A stretch of DNA of 40,665 bases. It comes from a virus. Positions 7,327 to 13,842 of this stretch are shown here, one piece after another (position 1 is the stretch's first letter; every line of letters begins with the position of its first letter). The DNA lies in the IMG/VR virus record IMGVR_UViG_3300050821_004084, positions 1-40,665 of that record. One strand, 5' to 3'. The position numbers and the translations under genes were made by a program. The notes under the pieces were generated by a model that had not been told where the DNA came from, did not search any database, and worked only from the letters and a program-made list of their open reading frames with translations.

Positions 7327-7511
7327 CCTCCGACCAGACCTTCGCCACCGTCGCAATCATCGCATTGCTGTGCTTTGGCTGCGCTGCGAGAAAGCCGATT
7401 GAGAAACCGAAGTGCGGCGACGGCTATTGGAACCCAGAGCGGAAAGTATGTCAAAACGTGCCGTATTGCCCAAACAGCGGTTGTGCGGCAATGCCGGCGA
7501 GGAAGCCATGA
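7323..7511 (+). CDS. 62-residue exported or lipoprotein-like protein
   Basis: ATG 7323 follows GAGGAAGCC. After a short polar start comes a hydrophobic stretch (Val-Ala-Ile-Ile-Ala-Leu-Leu-Cys-Phe-Gly-Cys-Ala-Ala) that could be a lipoprotein signal ending at the second Cys, although the lipobox is imperfect, or simply a membrane anchor. The remainder contains four more Cys, probably disulphide- or metal-linked. Its first codons and ribosome site are nearly duplicated at 7500-7530 in front of the next gene. It may act in the host envelope. Confidence 0.5.
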   Translation: MTSDQTFATVAIIALLCFGCAARKPIEKPKCGDGYWNPERKVCQNVPYCPNSGCAAMPARKP

Positions 7512-7807
7512 GCGACCAGACCTTCGCGGGGATGATTGCCGCGTTGCCACATGAAGGAGTTGGGTGGCATGAAAGGGATAAGCCCGACAAGACTTGCGTT
7601 CGTTGCCAACTGGAAGCCATAGAGACGAGGCTCAGGGGGCTACAACCTAACATGAATGAGCTACGACAGGTAGCAAAGAATTGCTTGACTCGCTGGGCTG
7701 ACCCGCGCAATGCATCGGCGTGTGATGAGCAGCTTCACGTCCCAGAGTTTTACACGCAGATAGTTAAAGTAGCCGACACCCTCGAAGCCATTCTCGGAGG
7801 AAAGTAA
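7508..7807 (+). CDS. hypothetical protein, 99 residues
   Basis: ATG 7508 overlaps the previous stop and sits in the repeated GAGGAAGCCATGA start cassette. It begins Met-Ser-Asp-Gln-Thr-Phe-Ala, like the previous gene. A Cys-Val-Arg-Cys pair lies near residue 35; the rest is helical. Its C terminus resembles that of the 6757-7161 protein. The function is unknown; it is probably part of a set of shuffled small genes. Confidence 0.6.
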   Translation: MSDQTFAGMIAALPHEGVGWHERDKPDKTCVRCQLEAIETRLRGLQPNMNELRQVAKNCLTRWADPRNASACDEQLHVPEFYTQIVKVADTLEAILGGK

Positions 7808-7941
7808 TGCTTAAACTTTGGAAAAAGATTTTCTACAAGATGCCTGTTGGCACAAAACCCGCACAATGCGTGACGGCTGGTAGCGGCAAGATAATTGTAT
7901 TTGACTGGACTGAGCAGGCACATGAAAGGATAAGCAGATGA
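7807..7941 (+). CDS. hypothetical protein, 44 residues
   Basis: ATG 7807 overlaps the previous TAA and has GGAGGAAAG directly upstream. The protein begins with a basic amphipathic segment (Leu-Lys-Leu-Trp-Lys-Lys-Ile-Phe-Tyr-Lys), and the rest is a short beta-like stretch. The stop overlaps the next ATG in ATGA. The tight fit between neighbours supports it, but no family can be named. Confidence 0.45.
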   Translation: MLKLWKKIFYKMPVGTKPAQCVTAGSGKIIVFDWTEQAHERISR

Positions 7942-8780
7942 GCGACGAACTTGGAACGTGTAAGGGCTTTATTCACCCTCACCTTCAACATAAGATATGC
8001 ATAGACTGGAAACCCGTGTCAGTGACTGCCCCGCCAGCCCCGCAGCACGTCGGTACGGGGCCAGGGAACGATGCGGGGATGCCCGAAGTAGTGGATTTGC
8101 GCGACATGGTGAATCTGGCGGTCAACGGGAAGTGCATGGCGTGTGGCTGGCCACTTGCTGAATCGCAGGACAAGGGCTGCATGCAAGGAAACTGTTCTTA
8201 CAGACCGCATGAATCATCGCCAGATTACGCAGGCTGGCATCGCAGGCAACAACTCGCATTTCGATTAAGAATCCAGCCCACAAGCCCAACGAGTGCCCAC
8301 GCTCCCTTTGCGCCGAACGCGAAGCTGCCAACGGGTGGTGATGCCCCCTCTGCGCGAGATGTGGCGTATAAAATCGTTGCAGCTTGGTTGCTCGACGAAG
8401 AGGGAACGGCGGCACAGCAACGCGACAGATTGGTGAGTGATATAACTAAGGCGCTTGTGGAGCGCGAGCAATCCGCGTGGGCACAGGCGGTGGAAAGGGC
8501 GGCGCAACAATCGTTGATAGGTGATTCACAGCGGTTAGGTGAGGGTGAGTTACGTATCAGAATAGCTAAAGAGATTCGCTCCCTCCACCGCGACCAGAAC
8601 TGGCTGGTCGAGCACGATGCGAAAGTGCGCGACAAGCAGCACGGCGATTGCGCCACCATTGCGATAGAGAAAGCGAAAGAGTTTGGCGTTGAAATTAAAC
8701 CTACAAGGGCGCTAGTGGTAGCTGTTGAGCAAGCCTTGACCTCCATCGCAGCGAAGGCGAGGCTGGCGTGTGCCCGTTAG
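7938..8780 (+). CDS. mosaic phage protein with CxxCGWPL zinc motif (Ead/Ea22-like style)
   Basis: 280 residues. Near residue 70 it carries Cys-Met-Ala-Cys-Gly-Trp-Pro-Leu, followed by Gly-Cys and Asn-Cys-Ser-Tyr-Arg-Pro, a four-Cys module seen in variable phage proteins of the Ead/Ea22 kind. A Pro-rich N-terminal part and a Pro/Ala linker surround it. The C-terminal 140 residues are charged helices. Such proteins are typically assembled from interchangeable pieces and lack a known biochemical role. Base use differs from the replication genes upstream. The family likeness is moderate. Confidence 0.6.
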   Translation: MSDELGTCKGFIHPHLQHKICIDWKPVSVTAPPAPQHVGTGPGNDAGMPEVVDLRDMVNLAVNGKCMACGWPLAESQDKGCMQGNCSYRPHESSPDYAGWHRRQQLAFRLRIQPTSPTSAHAPFAPNAKLPTGGDAPSARDVAYKIVAAWLLDEEGTAAQQRDRLVSDITKALVEREQSAWAQAVERAAQQSLIGDSQRLGEGELRIRIAKEIRSLHRDQNWLVEHDAKVRDKQHGDCATIAIEKAKEFGVEIKPTRALVVAVEQALTSIAAKARLACAR

Positions 8781-8816
8781 CTGCTTTACGTTTGGGGAGC
8801 AGATGGCGGATTGGTG

Positions 8817-8924
8817 ATGGAAATTCTGTCTGGCGACCTAACAGCAGCAGACAATGACCCCGACGTGAACGCAGAATTGGCTCACTTGGAGCGCGAAGCA
8901 GCGCATCGAGTTTCGAGGGGTTAA
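8817..8924 (+). CDS. small acidic protein or gene remnant, 35 residues
   Basis: ATG 8817 to TAA 8922-8924. The frame is open back to 8781, directly after the preceding stop, with no good ribosome site for any start, so this may be the tail of a truncated gene at the edge of the accessory block. The sequence is acidic and helical. It is reported because it fills the gap before the next strong ribosome site. Confidence 0.3.
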   Translation: MEILSGDLTAADNDPDVNAELAHLEREAAHRVSRG

Positions 8925-8943
8925 ATTCAAAAGGAGAATCAAA

Positions 8944-9831
8944 ATGAACAAACAAGCTACGAAGCAGCAAGCAGTTAAGCCAGCGCAGCAGAATCAAGCG
9001 ATCGAGAAACGAAGCAGCAACGCGATCACAGAAGTACCAGACTATCTTCGCCGTAAGCCAGGCGTCGGAGCCGCCGGTTTCGACGAAGTCGAGCAAGGCG
9101 ATCTGACGCTACCGCGCCTCGGGTTGTGTCAAGCTCTCAACCCGCAACGCGATGCGACTGACCCGAAGTACATCGAAGGACTTGAAGAAGGCGAGTATTT
9201 CAACTCCCTGACGGGCGAGAACTATGGCGCAGAGGTAAAGATCGTACCACTGCTTTTCTACAAAAATCGCATTTTTTTCCGCGACAAGAAAAAAGGTGGC
9301 GGTATGCTTTGCCGAAGCGATGACATGAAACACGGCTCAGTCGAGCGCAGCGACTACAAAGAAGGCACATACGGCGGTGATTGCTTGACATGCAAGATGA
9401 ATCAGTTCGGCTCTGCGCGCAACGGCGAAGGGAAAGGAAAAGCCTGCACTGAGTTCTATAACTTCCCTTCGCTCGTCGTAATCGAAAACGCTGTGCGGCC
9501 AGAAAACTTAGTCGTTGCTTCGCTGAAGTCGAGCAACGTGCCGGCAGCGAAAGATTGGCTCGCAAAGATGCGGCTTCGTCAGATCGACATGTTCGGCGGT
9601 ATATACGATCTGACAAGCAAAAAAAAGAAGTTTACAGAAGGTTCTGCGTTCGTCACGCTCGTCGAACCGGCCGGAAACGTCTCGCTTGAAATGTATCAGT
9701 CAGCTAAAGTAGCACACGAAGCGATGTCGTCGCTCAGGCGGCAAGGCCGCTTGCATGTTGATGTCGAAGACTTAGAGCCGGGCGCAGACGACCCTGGTGC
9801 AGAAGAAAACGGCAAGAAAACACCATTCTAG
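8944..9831 (+). CDS. conserved phage protein, 295 residues, central Cys cluster; possible ssDNA-binding role
   Basis: A strong leader (AAAAGGAGAATCAAA before ATG 8944), almost the same as that of the DUF932 gene, suggests high expression. Residues 1-35 are Gln/Lys-rich and disordered. The core begins Leu-Pro-Arg-Leu-Gly-Leu-Cys-Gln. A cluster of Cys (Met-Leu-Cys-Arg-Ser, then Gly-Asp-Cys-Leu-Thr-Cys and a later Lys-Ala-Cys) suggests a metal site. The C terminus is acidic (Glu-Asp-Leu-Glu-Pro-Gly-Ala-Asp-Asp) with a terminal Phe, as often seen in single-strand DNA-binding proteins. That role is inference; I do not recognise the family with certainty. Its stop shares CTAG with the convergent gene. 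Confidence 0.7.
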   Translation: MNKQATKQQAVKPAQQNQAIEKRSSNAITEVPDYLRRKPGVGAAGFDEVEQGDLTLPRLGLCQALNPQRDATDPKYIEGLEEGEYFNSLTGENYGAEVKIVPLLFYKNRIFFRDKKKGGGMLCRSDDMKHGSVERSDYKEGTYGGDCLTCKMNQFGSARNGEGKGKACTEFYNFPSLVVIENAVRPENLVVASLKSSNVPAAKDWLAKMRLRQIDMFGGIYDLTSKKKKFTEGSAFVTLVEPAGNVSLEMYQSAKVAHEAMSSLRRQGRLHVDVEDLEPGADDPGAEENGKKTPF

Positions 9832-10376
9832 AAATGAACTGTTATACCGCTACTGACGACAGCGTTTGAAGCATTCGCTGTAGTGCCGGGAAGCGGTTGT
9901 GACGTGAGCACGCCGTTGACGATGCCGCCGTGAAGCCACTGCGCGCAAACGATTTTTGCTGAGACGTTAGCAGAGATCGGATAACTGACGCATGCACCGG
10001 CTGTTTCTGCGATGCGATTGACGCTAAGAGTATTTTGAGTAAGTTTGCCAGCACCGCCATAGACGCTGACAGTGATTTTCGAAGCGTCGAAGACGAGCTT
10101 TGAGCTGATAGACTTGCCGAGCCACGAGCTGAGCGGCTTTGCATAGTTCACTAGCCCGAGCCGTGCAGTAGCAAGATCCGGGATTGTGATTTGCTGATAG
10201 CCGAGCGAAAGCGATTTAGTCAAGTTGAAGTAGCCGTCTGCTATAGAAGCAGGTGTTGAGCCTGATGGCCCCATGAACGAGACAGCGCTGCCTGATAAGC
10301 TGAAGTGCTGCTGCTGAGCTGAGGCTGCTAACGACAGTGAGAGAAAAACAACTGTTATGACGATGATTCGCTTCAT
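9828..10376 (-). CDS. secreted protein, 182 residues, last gene of late operon
   Basis: The start at 10376 is fixed by AGGAGGAAAC directly before the ATG; longer in-frame starts lie inside the neighbour. Residues 1-22 form a classical signal peptide (basic Met-Lys-Arg, hydrophobic core, Ala-Ser-Ala then Gln-Gln-Gln). The mature protein is Ser/Thr/Gly/Ala-rich and beta-like with few charges, reminiscent of an outer-membrane beta-structure. It ends Ile-Thr-Val-His-Phe; a terminal Phe is typical of outer-membrane beta-barrels. Inference: a phage-encoded envelope protein that could alter the infected cell surface. Confidence 0.65.
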   Translation of the reverse strand: MKRIIVITVVFLSLSLAASAQQQHFSLSGSAVSFMGPSGSTPASIADGYFNLTKSLSLGYQQITIPDLATARLGLVNYAKPLSSWLGKSISSKLVFDASKITVSVYGGAGKLTQNTLSVNRIAETAGACVSYPISANVSAKIVCAQWLHGGIVNGVLTSQPLPGTTANASNAVVSSGITVHF

Positions 10377-10390
10377 GTTTCCTCCTGAAT

Positions 10391-11032
10391 TCAAAAACCA
10401 ACCGCTCCGCGTACTTCCCATGCACGTTGAAATAGCCACTGCGCAGCAGCAAGCCACACGTTGCGCGCTTTCGTGTATTGATCAGCGAACTTGTCAGCGA
10501 CGCGCTGAACGTCTTTAGCCGTTGCTTCAGTGCTAGCGCTTATCGTTACAGCATGTTCTGAGAGCGCTTCGACATTCTCTAAGCTCTTCTCTATAGCCGG
10601 GTCGCTGAGTACGCGCCCTGCAGCTCTTATTGCGTTTGCAAGCGCTTCTAAAGAAGGTTGAAGATCAGCTGTAACGCTTGCGACGCTATCAGCGACGCGC
10701 TTTTGACTGCTGTTTAGTTCCGATACTGTCTCGTCAATCGCAGGAAGTGTTCGTTGATGCACGTCGATAAAGACTTGTCTGAGCGAATCAATCGCTGCTC
10801 TGAACGCGCGCTCTGTCTTGCGCGCTTCTTCTGTCGTCGCTCGAAGCTTCTCGCTTTCTGCTGTGCTTGCAGCAGAAAAGTTCCTTGCCGTATCGTTCAC
10901 TTCAGCAAGCACAACATCGCTCATGCGTACTGACAGTCTCACGTCATGAATCAACGCGCTCGCTTGCAGCAGCGCGACGCACGAGCAGAACGTCAGCGAA
11001 ACGATGCAAATGAGCTTGATCGTGTCTTTCAT
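10391..11032 (-). CDS. membrane-anchored coiled-coil protein, 213 residues
   Basis: Residues 5-26 are a hydrophobic N-terminal anchor or uncleaved signal. Residues 35-190 are a long alanine-rich helical region with heptad spacing and many Ser/Thr/Glu, like the periplasmic coils of chemoreceptors. The gene follows the SLT lysozyme in the lysis group. It could act as a spanin-like envelope connector, but no lipobox and no second spanin component are evident. The role is inferred from place and shape only. Confidence 0.6.
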   Translation of the reverse strand: MKDTIKLICIVSLTFCSCVALLQASALIHDVRLSVRMSDVVLAEVNDTARNFSAASTAESEKLRATTEEARKTERAFRAAIDSLRQVFIDVHQRTLPAIDETVSELNSSQKRVADSVASVTADLQPSLEALANAIRAAGRVLSDPAIEKSLENVEALSEHAVTISASTEATAKDVQRVADKFADQYTKARNVWLAAAQWLFQRAWEVRGAVGF

Positions 11033-11050
11033 GTTATCTCCGACTCAGTG

Positions 11051-11482
11051 TCATTGATAATTCACCATTCTTGCTCGCACTTTAGCAGGGTATTCAGCAT
11101 CACCGCCGCCGTTCCATAGCAGCAGCGCTTTGTCTACGTCTCCGCTAGCTTCTTTCAGCTTCAGCGCGAGAAATTGACAGCCGACGCGCAGACCGACATT
11201 TGCAGCGCACAGCATCGGAAACGCCCCTGCATAGCCTACTTCACGAGCTGATTCACCCATGATCTGCATCAAACCCCACGACATTGAACGCGCCCACTCT
11301 TCTGTCGCTGTCAAATGCAGCGGCTTTTCGTATTTCTCATCGAAAGCAGGTTCTGCTCGCAGCGCGTATTGATTCCACAAGCTCTCTTGCTCGACTACTG
11401 CGCATACAAGCACAGGGTCTAAGCTTACTTGCAGAGCTTGAAATTTTGCTTGCGCGACGAGTTGCGGGTCCGGTGGCATCAT
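11051..11482 (-). CDS. SLT-type lytic transglycosylase (endolysin)
   Basis: 143 residues, close to the size of a lone SLT catalytic domain. The Glu-Gln-Glu-Ser-Leu-Trp-Asn segment places the catalytic Glu at residue 33, and Ser-Trp-Gly-Leu-Met-Gln-Ile-Met follows near residue 70, the conserved G-L-M-Q block. Leu-Leu-Trp-Asn-Gly-Gly-Gly near the end matches the Tyr/Trp-Asn-Gly-Gly motif. It cleaves peptidoglycan. There is no signal peptide, so it needs a holin; a small membrane protein is encoded just upstream with 4-bp overlap. Confidence 0.88.
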   Translation of the reverse strand: MMPPDPQLVAQAKFQALQVSLDPVLVCAVVEQESLWNQYALRAEPAFDEKYEKPLHLTATEEWARSMSWGLMQIMGESAREVGYAGAFPMLCAANVGLRVGCQFLALKLKEASGDVDKALLLWNGGGDAEYPAKVRARMVNYQ

Positions 11483-11652
11483 TTGCCAAGTGGCCTTTCT
11501 CTTGCTTCTCTCGCTGCATCCATTTCTATAGTTTCTAGTCTGACAACACGATCGCGCAAGTCTTTTAAGATGTAAGTCCCCATTGCCATCAAGAGAACTT
11601 GAAATGCTTGAAACACTGCGATGATGATTAGAGCTATCGCTTCACCTGTCAT
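11479..11652 (-). CDS. holin-like small membrane protein, 57 residues
   Basis: ATG with first base 11652 overlaps the stop of the gene before it (ATGA), and its TGA overlaps the lysozyme start. Residues 6-29 are one hydrophobic helix (Ala-Leu-Ile-Ile-Ile-Ala-Val-Phe...), followed by a charged helix rich in Arg and Glu and a basic end. One span plus a charged tail, next to the endolysin, fits a class III holin or an anti-holin. The functional call rests on position and topology. Confidence 0.6.
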   Translation of the reverse strand: MTGEAIALIIIAVFQAFQVLLMAMGTYILKDLRDRVVRLETIEMDAAREARERPLGK

Positions 11653-12086
11653 CGCACAGACCTGTCTTGTATGCCGCCGAGATCAGTGCGCTGCAACGGC
11701 TGTGCGGGTAAAGGAATGCCAGTCTCTGTCGGTGGTATCGTTGGCGCTTCGTCAGAACTGCCGTCTGGCAGCACTTTACCGTTCGGCGGGTTGTAGCGCA
11801 GCTTCAGCATGCCGACGCCTGTCAAGATGAACGATTCTCCGACATGCGCAACATCAGAAAGCTGGGTAAATAGACCGCCTAAGATGATCAGAACGATGCC
11901 GAGATGAATCATGTACAAGCCGATCGAGTCGCCCCAATGACGCGAGATAAAATCACCGATGCCACGAAGATGATCTATCACCCGAGCAGGCGGTTTGTAG
12001 AGCAGCAACAGAATGATCGCTGTGTAAAGCAGCAAGTGAAAACTCAAATGCGCTGCTATAAAGCGAGCTAGTGAAGCAAAGTCCAC
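11649..12086 (-). CDS. multi-span membrane protein, 145 residues
   Basis: GTG start at 12086. Two or three membrane helices are visible: residues about 12-30 (Phe-His-Leu-Leu-Leu-Tyr-Thr-Ala-Ile-Ile-Leu) and about 55-75 (Leu-Gly-Ile-Val-Leu-Ile-Ile-Leu-Gly-Gly-Leu-Phe), with a weaker one after. The C-terminal 50 residues are Pro-rich and polar. It lies directly upstream of the holin-like gene, so it may be the main holin or a holin partner; alternatively it is a separate inner-membrane effector. Confidence 0.6.
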   Translation of the reverse strand: MDFASLARFIAAHLSFHLLLYTAIILLLLYKPPARVIDHLRGIGDFISRHWGDSIGLYMIHLGIVLIILGGLFTQLSDVAHVGESFILTGVGMLKLRYNPPNGKVLPDGSSDEAPTIPPTETGIPLPAQPLQRTDLGGIQDRSVR

Positions 12087-12730
12087 AGTGAAGACCTCCT
12101 TGTCATTGTGCCGATGATGCTTGGCGCAGAGCTAGTCGTGCCGCTCGTATAAGTCACAGTAATTGTAGGAAAAGCAGAAACAGCAGCTTCAGCAACGTTC
12201 GAGCCGCTTGAATTAGAAGCCGAGATGAAAACACCGAACGTAGCTGCATTCACGTCAGCTGGTGCAAGAGTTGCGCCCCAAAGGTCGGTTGTCGAACCAT
12301 AGTTCTGAACGACATAAGAACCGTATGGCCAAACTAGAACGCTTAAATGATCAGTTCCAGTTACAGTAGCTCCGTCTTTCGTCAGAAAGACGTGGTTATC
12401 GACCGTTGTTGACGGGTTGATCGGCCCGCCTTGCCGGCTGATTGAAACTTGCACGCCGACGATCGTCGAGCCGACAGGAACTGCGAAGCCGAAGTTCGTA
12501 AGCGCAAGATAATCGCTCACGCCGCCGCTTACAGCGATCGGATATGCAACAGAGAAATTACCAGAAAAGCAAGCGTTTGACGGGTTTGTCCATACTTTTC
12601 CGCCCGTGATGACAACGTCAGCGCCAGTGCCGCAATTCTTCGCCCCAGTAGTGCCAGCATACACTGCGAACGCGCACAGCAAAACAACGAGCGAGATCGT
12701 AATTATGCGTCTAGCGTGCTTGCGTCTCAT
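12068..12730 (-). CDS. secreted virion-associated or surface protein, 220 residues
   Basis: The start at 12730 sits in ATGA with the upstream stop; an in-frame extension to 12829 has the composition of a shadow frame. Residues 1-25 form a signal peptide (Met-Arg-Arg-Lys-His-Ala-Arg-Arg, hydrophobic core, Val-Tyr-Ala). The mature part is low in charge, rich in Ser/Thr/Val/Gly, and beta-like, with two Cys. Adjacent genes are a fibre protein and lysis proteins. It could be a fibre accessory or an exported surface protein; I recognise no family. Confidence 0.6.
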   Translation of the reverse strand: MRRKHARRIITISLVVLLCAFAVYAGTTGAKNCGTGADVVITGGKVWTNPSNACFSGNFSVAYPIAVSGGVSDYLALTNFGFAVPVGSTIVGVQVSISRQGGPINPSTTVDNHVFLTKDGATVTGTDHLSVLVWPYGSYVVQNYGSTTDLWGATLAPADVNAATFGVFISASNSSGSNVAEAAVSAFPTITVTYTSGTTSSAPSIIGTMTRRSSLWTLLH

Positions 12731-13842
12731 GGCACTGTCGCATTCAACTGAACTGTCACGCGCGTGACTGTCGTCGCGCTGTTCACTGTGAACTGAATGA
12801 AGCTGTTCGCCAGTATCGCAGTGAACCATTTCGTAAGAGTCAAATTTTGATTGTTTTGCTGCGTCACGAGCGTCGGGCGATCAGTTCCGCCGTTCGTGTC
12901 GATGCTGTTCGCTGTCGGGAAGTTGGAATATAATCCGCTGCCAACTTCAATGACTATCGAACCAGATTGATCGGCAAGAATTGTCCAGCCGGTTATCGTG
13001 CAGTTGAAAGGAACGAGAATGTAACCCTTAGAGCCAGTAGTAATCACAGCACCGGCACCGTCGATGATGAACGGTATGCCGATAGTTCTGCTTTGCCATG
13101 TAGCTGTTGTAGAGCTTGTAGCTGTCGGGATTTGACCTGTCGTTGGAACGCCAGAGATTGTAACTCCATTCAGCGATGTTGTCGTCAGAGTGCCGCCTGT
13201 AATAAGCGGCGCTGTCAGCGTCTTGTTCGTCAGCGTTTGCGTGTCTGCTAGGCGGACGAAACAATCCCATACTGTAGTGAACGAGCGAAAGCACGGTATG
13301 TCGCTGCGATAATCGACAAGGCCAGCAACGCCAGTCGGGTCTGACGTAACGCCGGCAAACGTGATCGATTGCGTGCCTGTAACGACTTGAAACGCGCTGA
13401 CGTTGTCTTGCACCCATTGCTGCGCACCGCTAGCGCAATTCACACCACCGCTGCTGAAGACGCTTATCTTGTACTCTTGATTCGCGAGATAGATTGTCGC
13501 GCGACCTGCTGCGTCTAAGATGATCGGATTAGTATTCTGAACAATCCCGTTAATGTCGACGTATGTCGCAGCAGGTGTTGTTGTGCCAGCATTGTACGTA
13601 AAGACGCACCCACCAGCGAGCGGCGTGCCGTTCTGATCGCTGAACTGTATGCGCGGCGTCGGAGTTAACGCGACTGGTACTTGTGCAGCTAAGTCTATAG
13701 GAATCAATAAGATAGATAGCAGCAAGATAGATGCTAATAGAAAACGCTCGAAGTACGAGACGTTTCTTGAGAAATAACGCGCCACCGAGCTTCCCATTGC
13801 TAAATTCGCTAGTTCTACGAAGCTTCTTGAACGTGTTTTCAC
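12727..13842 (-). CDS. tail-fibre-like protein with N-terminal signal peptide
   Basis: 371 residues from a GTG that overlaps the upstream stop (GTGA). A hydrophobic stretch ending Leu-Ala-Ala-Gln at about residue 54 looks like a long signal peptide; an internal ATG at residue 16 would shorten it. The next domain (Ile-Gln-Phe-Ser-Asp-Gln-Asn-Gly, Gly-Gly-Cys-Val-Phe-Thr-Tyr, then Ala-Gly-Thr-Thr-Thr-Pro) is a beta-sandwich type often found at the base of phage fibres. It is followed by Asp-Ala-Ala-Gly-Arg-Ala and repetitive Thr/Leu-rich beta stretches, ending in a compact Thr/Val-rich domain. Its likely role is host binding. The signal peptide is odd for a virion protein. Confidence 0.65.
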   Translation of the reverse strand: MKTRSRSFVELANLAMGSSVARYFSRNVSYFERFLLASILLLSILLIPIDLAAQVPVALTPTPRIQFSDQNGTPLAGGCVFTYNAGTTTPAATYVDINGIVQNTNPIILDAAGRATIYLANQEYKISVFSSGGVNCASGAQQWVQDNVSAFQVVTGTQSITFAGVTSDPTGVAGLVDYRSDIPCFRSFTTVWDCFVRLADTQTLTNKTLTAPLITGGTLTTTSLNGVTISGVPTTGQIPTATSSTTATWQSRTIGIPFIIDGAGAVITTGSKGYILVPFNCTITGWTILADQSGSIVIEVGSGLYSNFPTANSIDTNGGTDRPTLVTQQNNQNLTLTKWFTAILANSFIQFTVNSATTVTRVTVQLNATVP

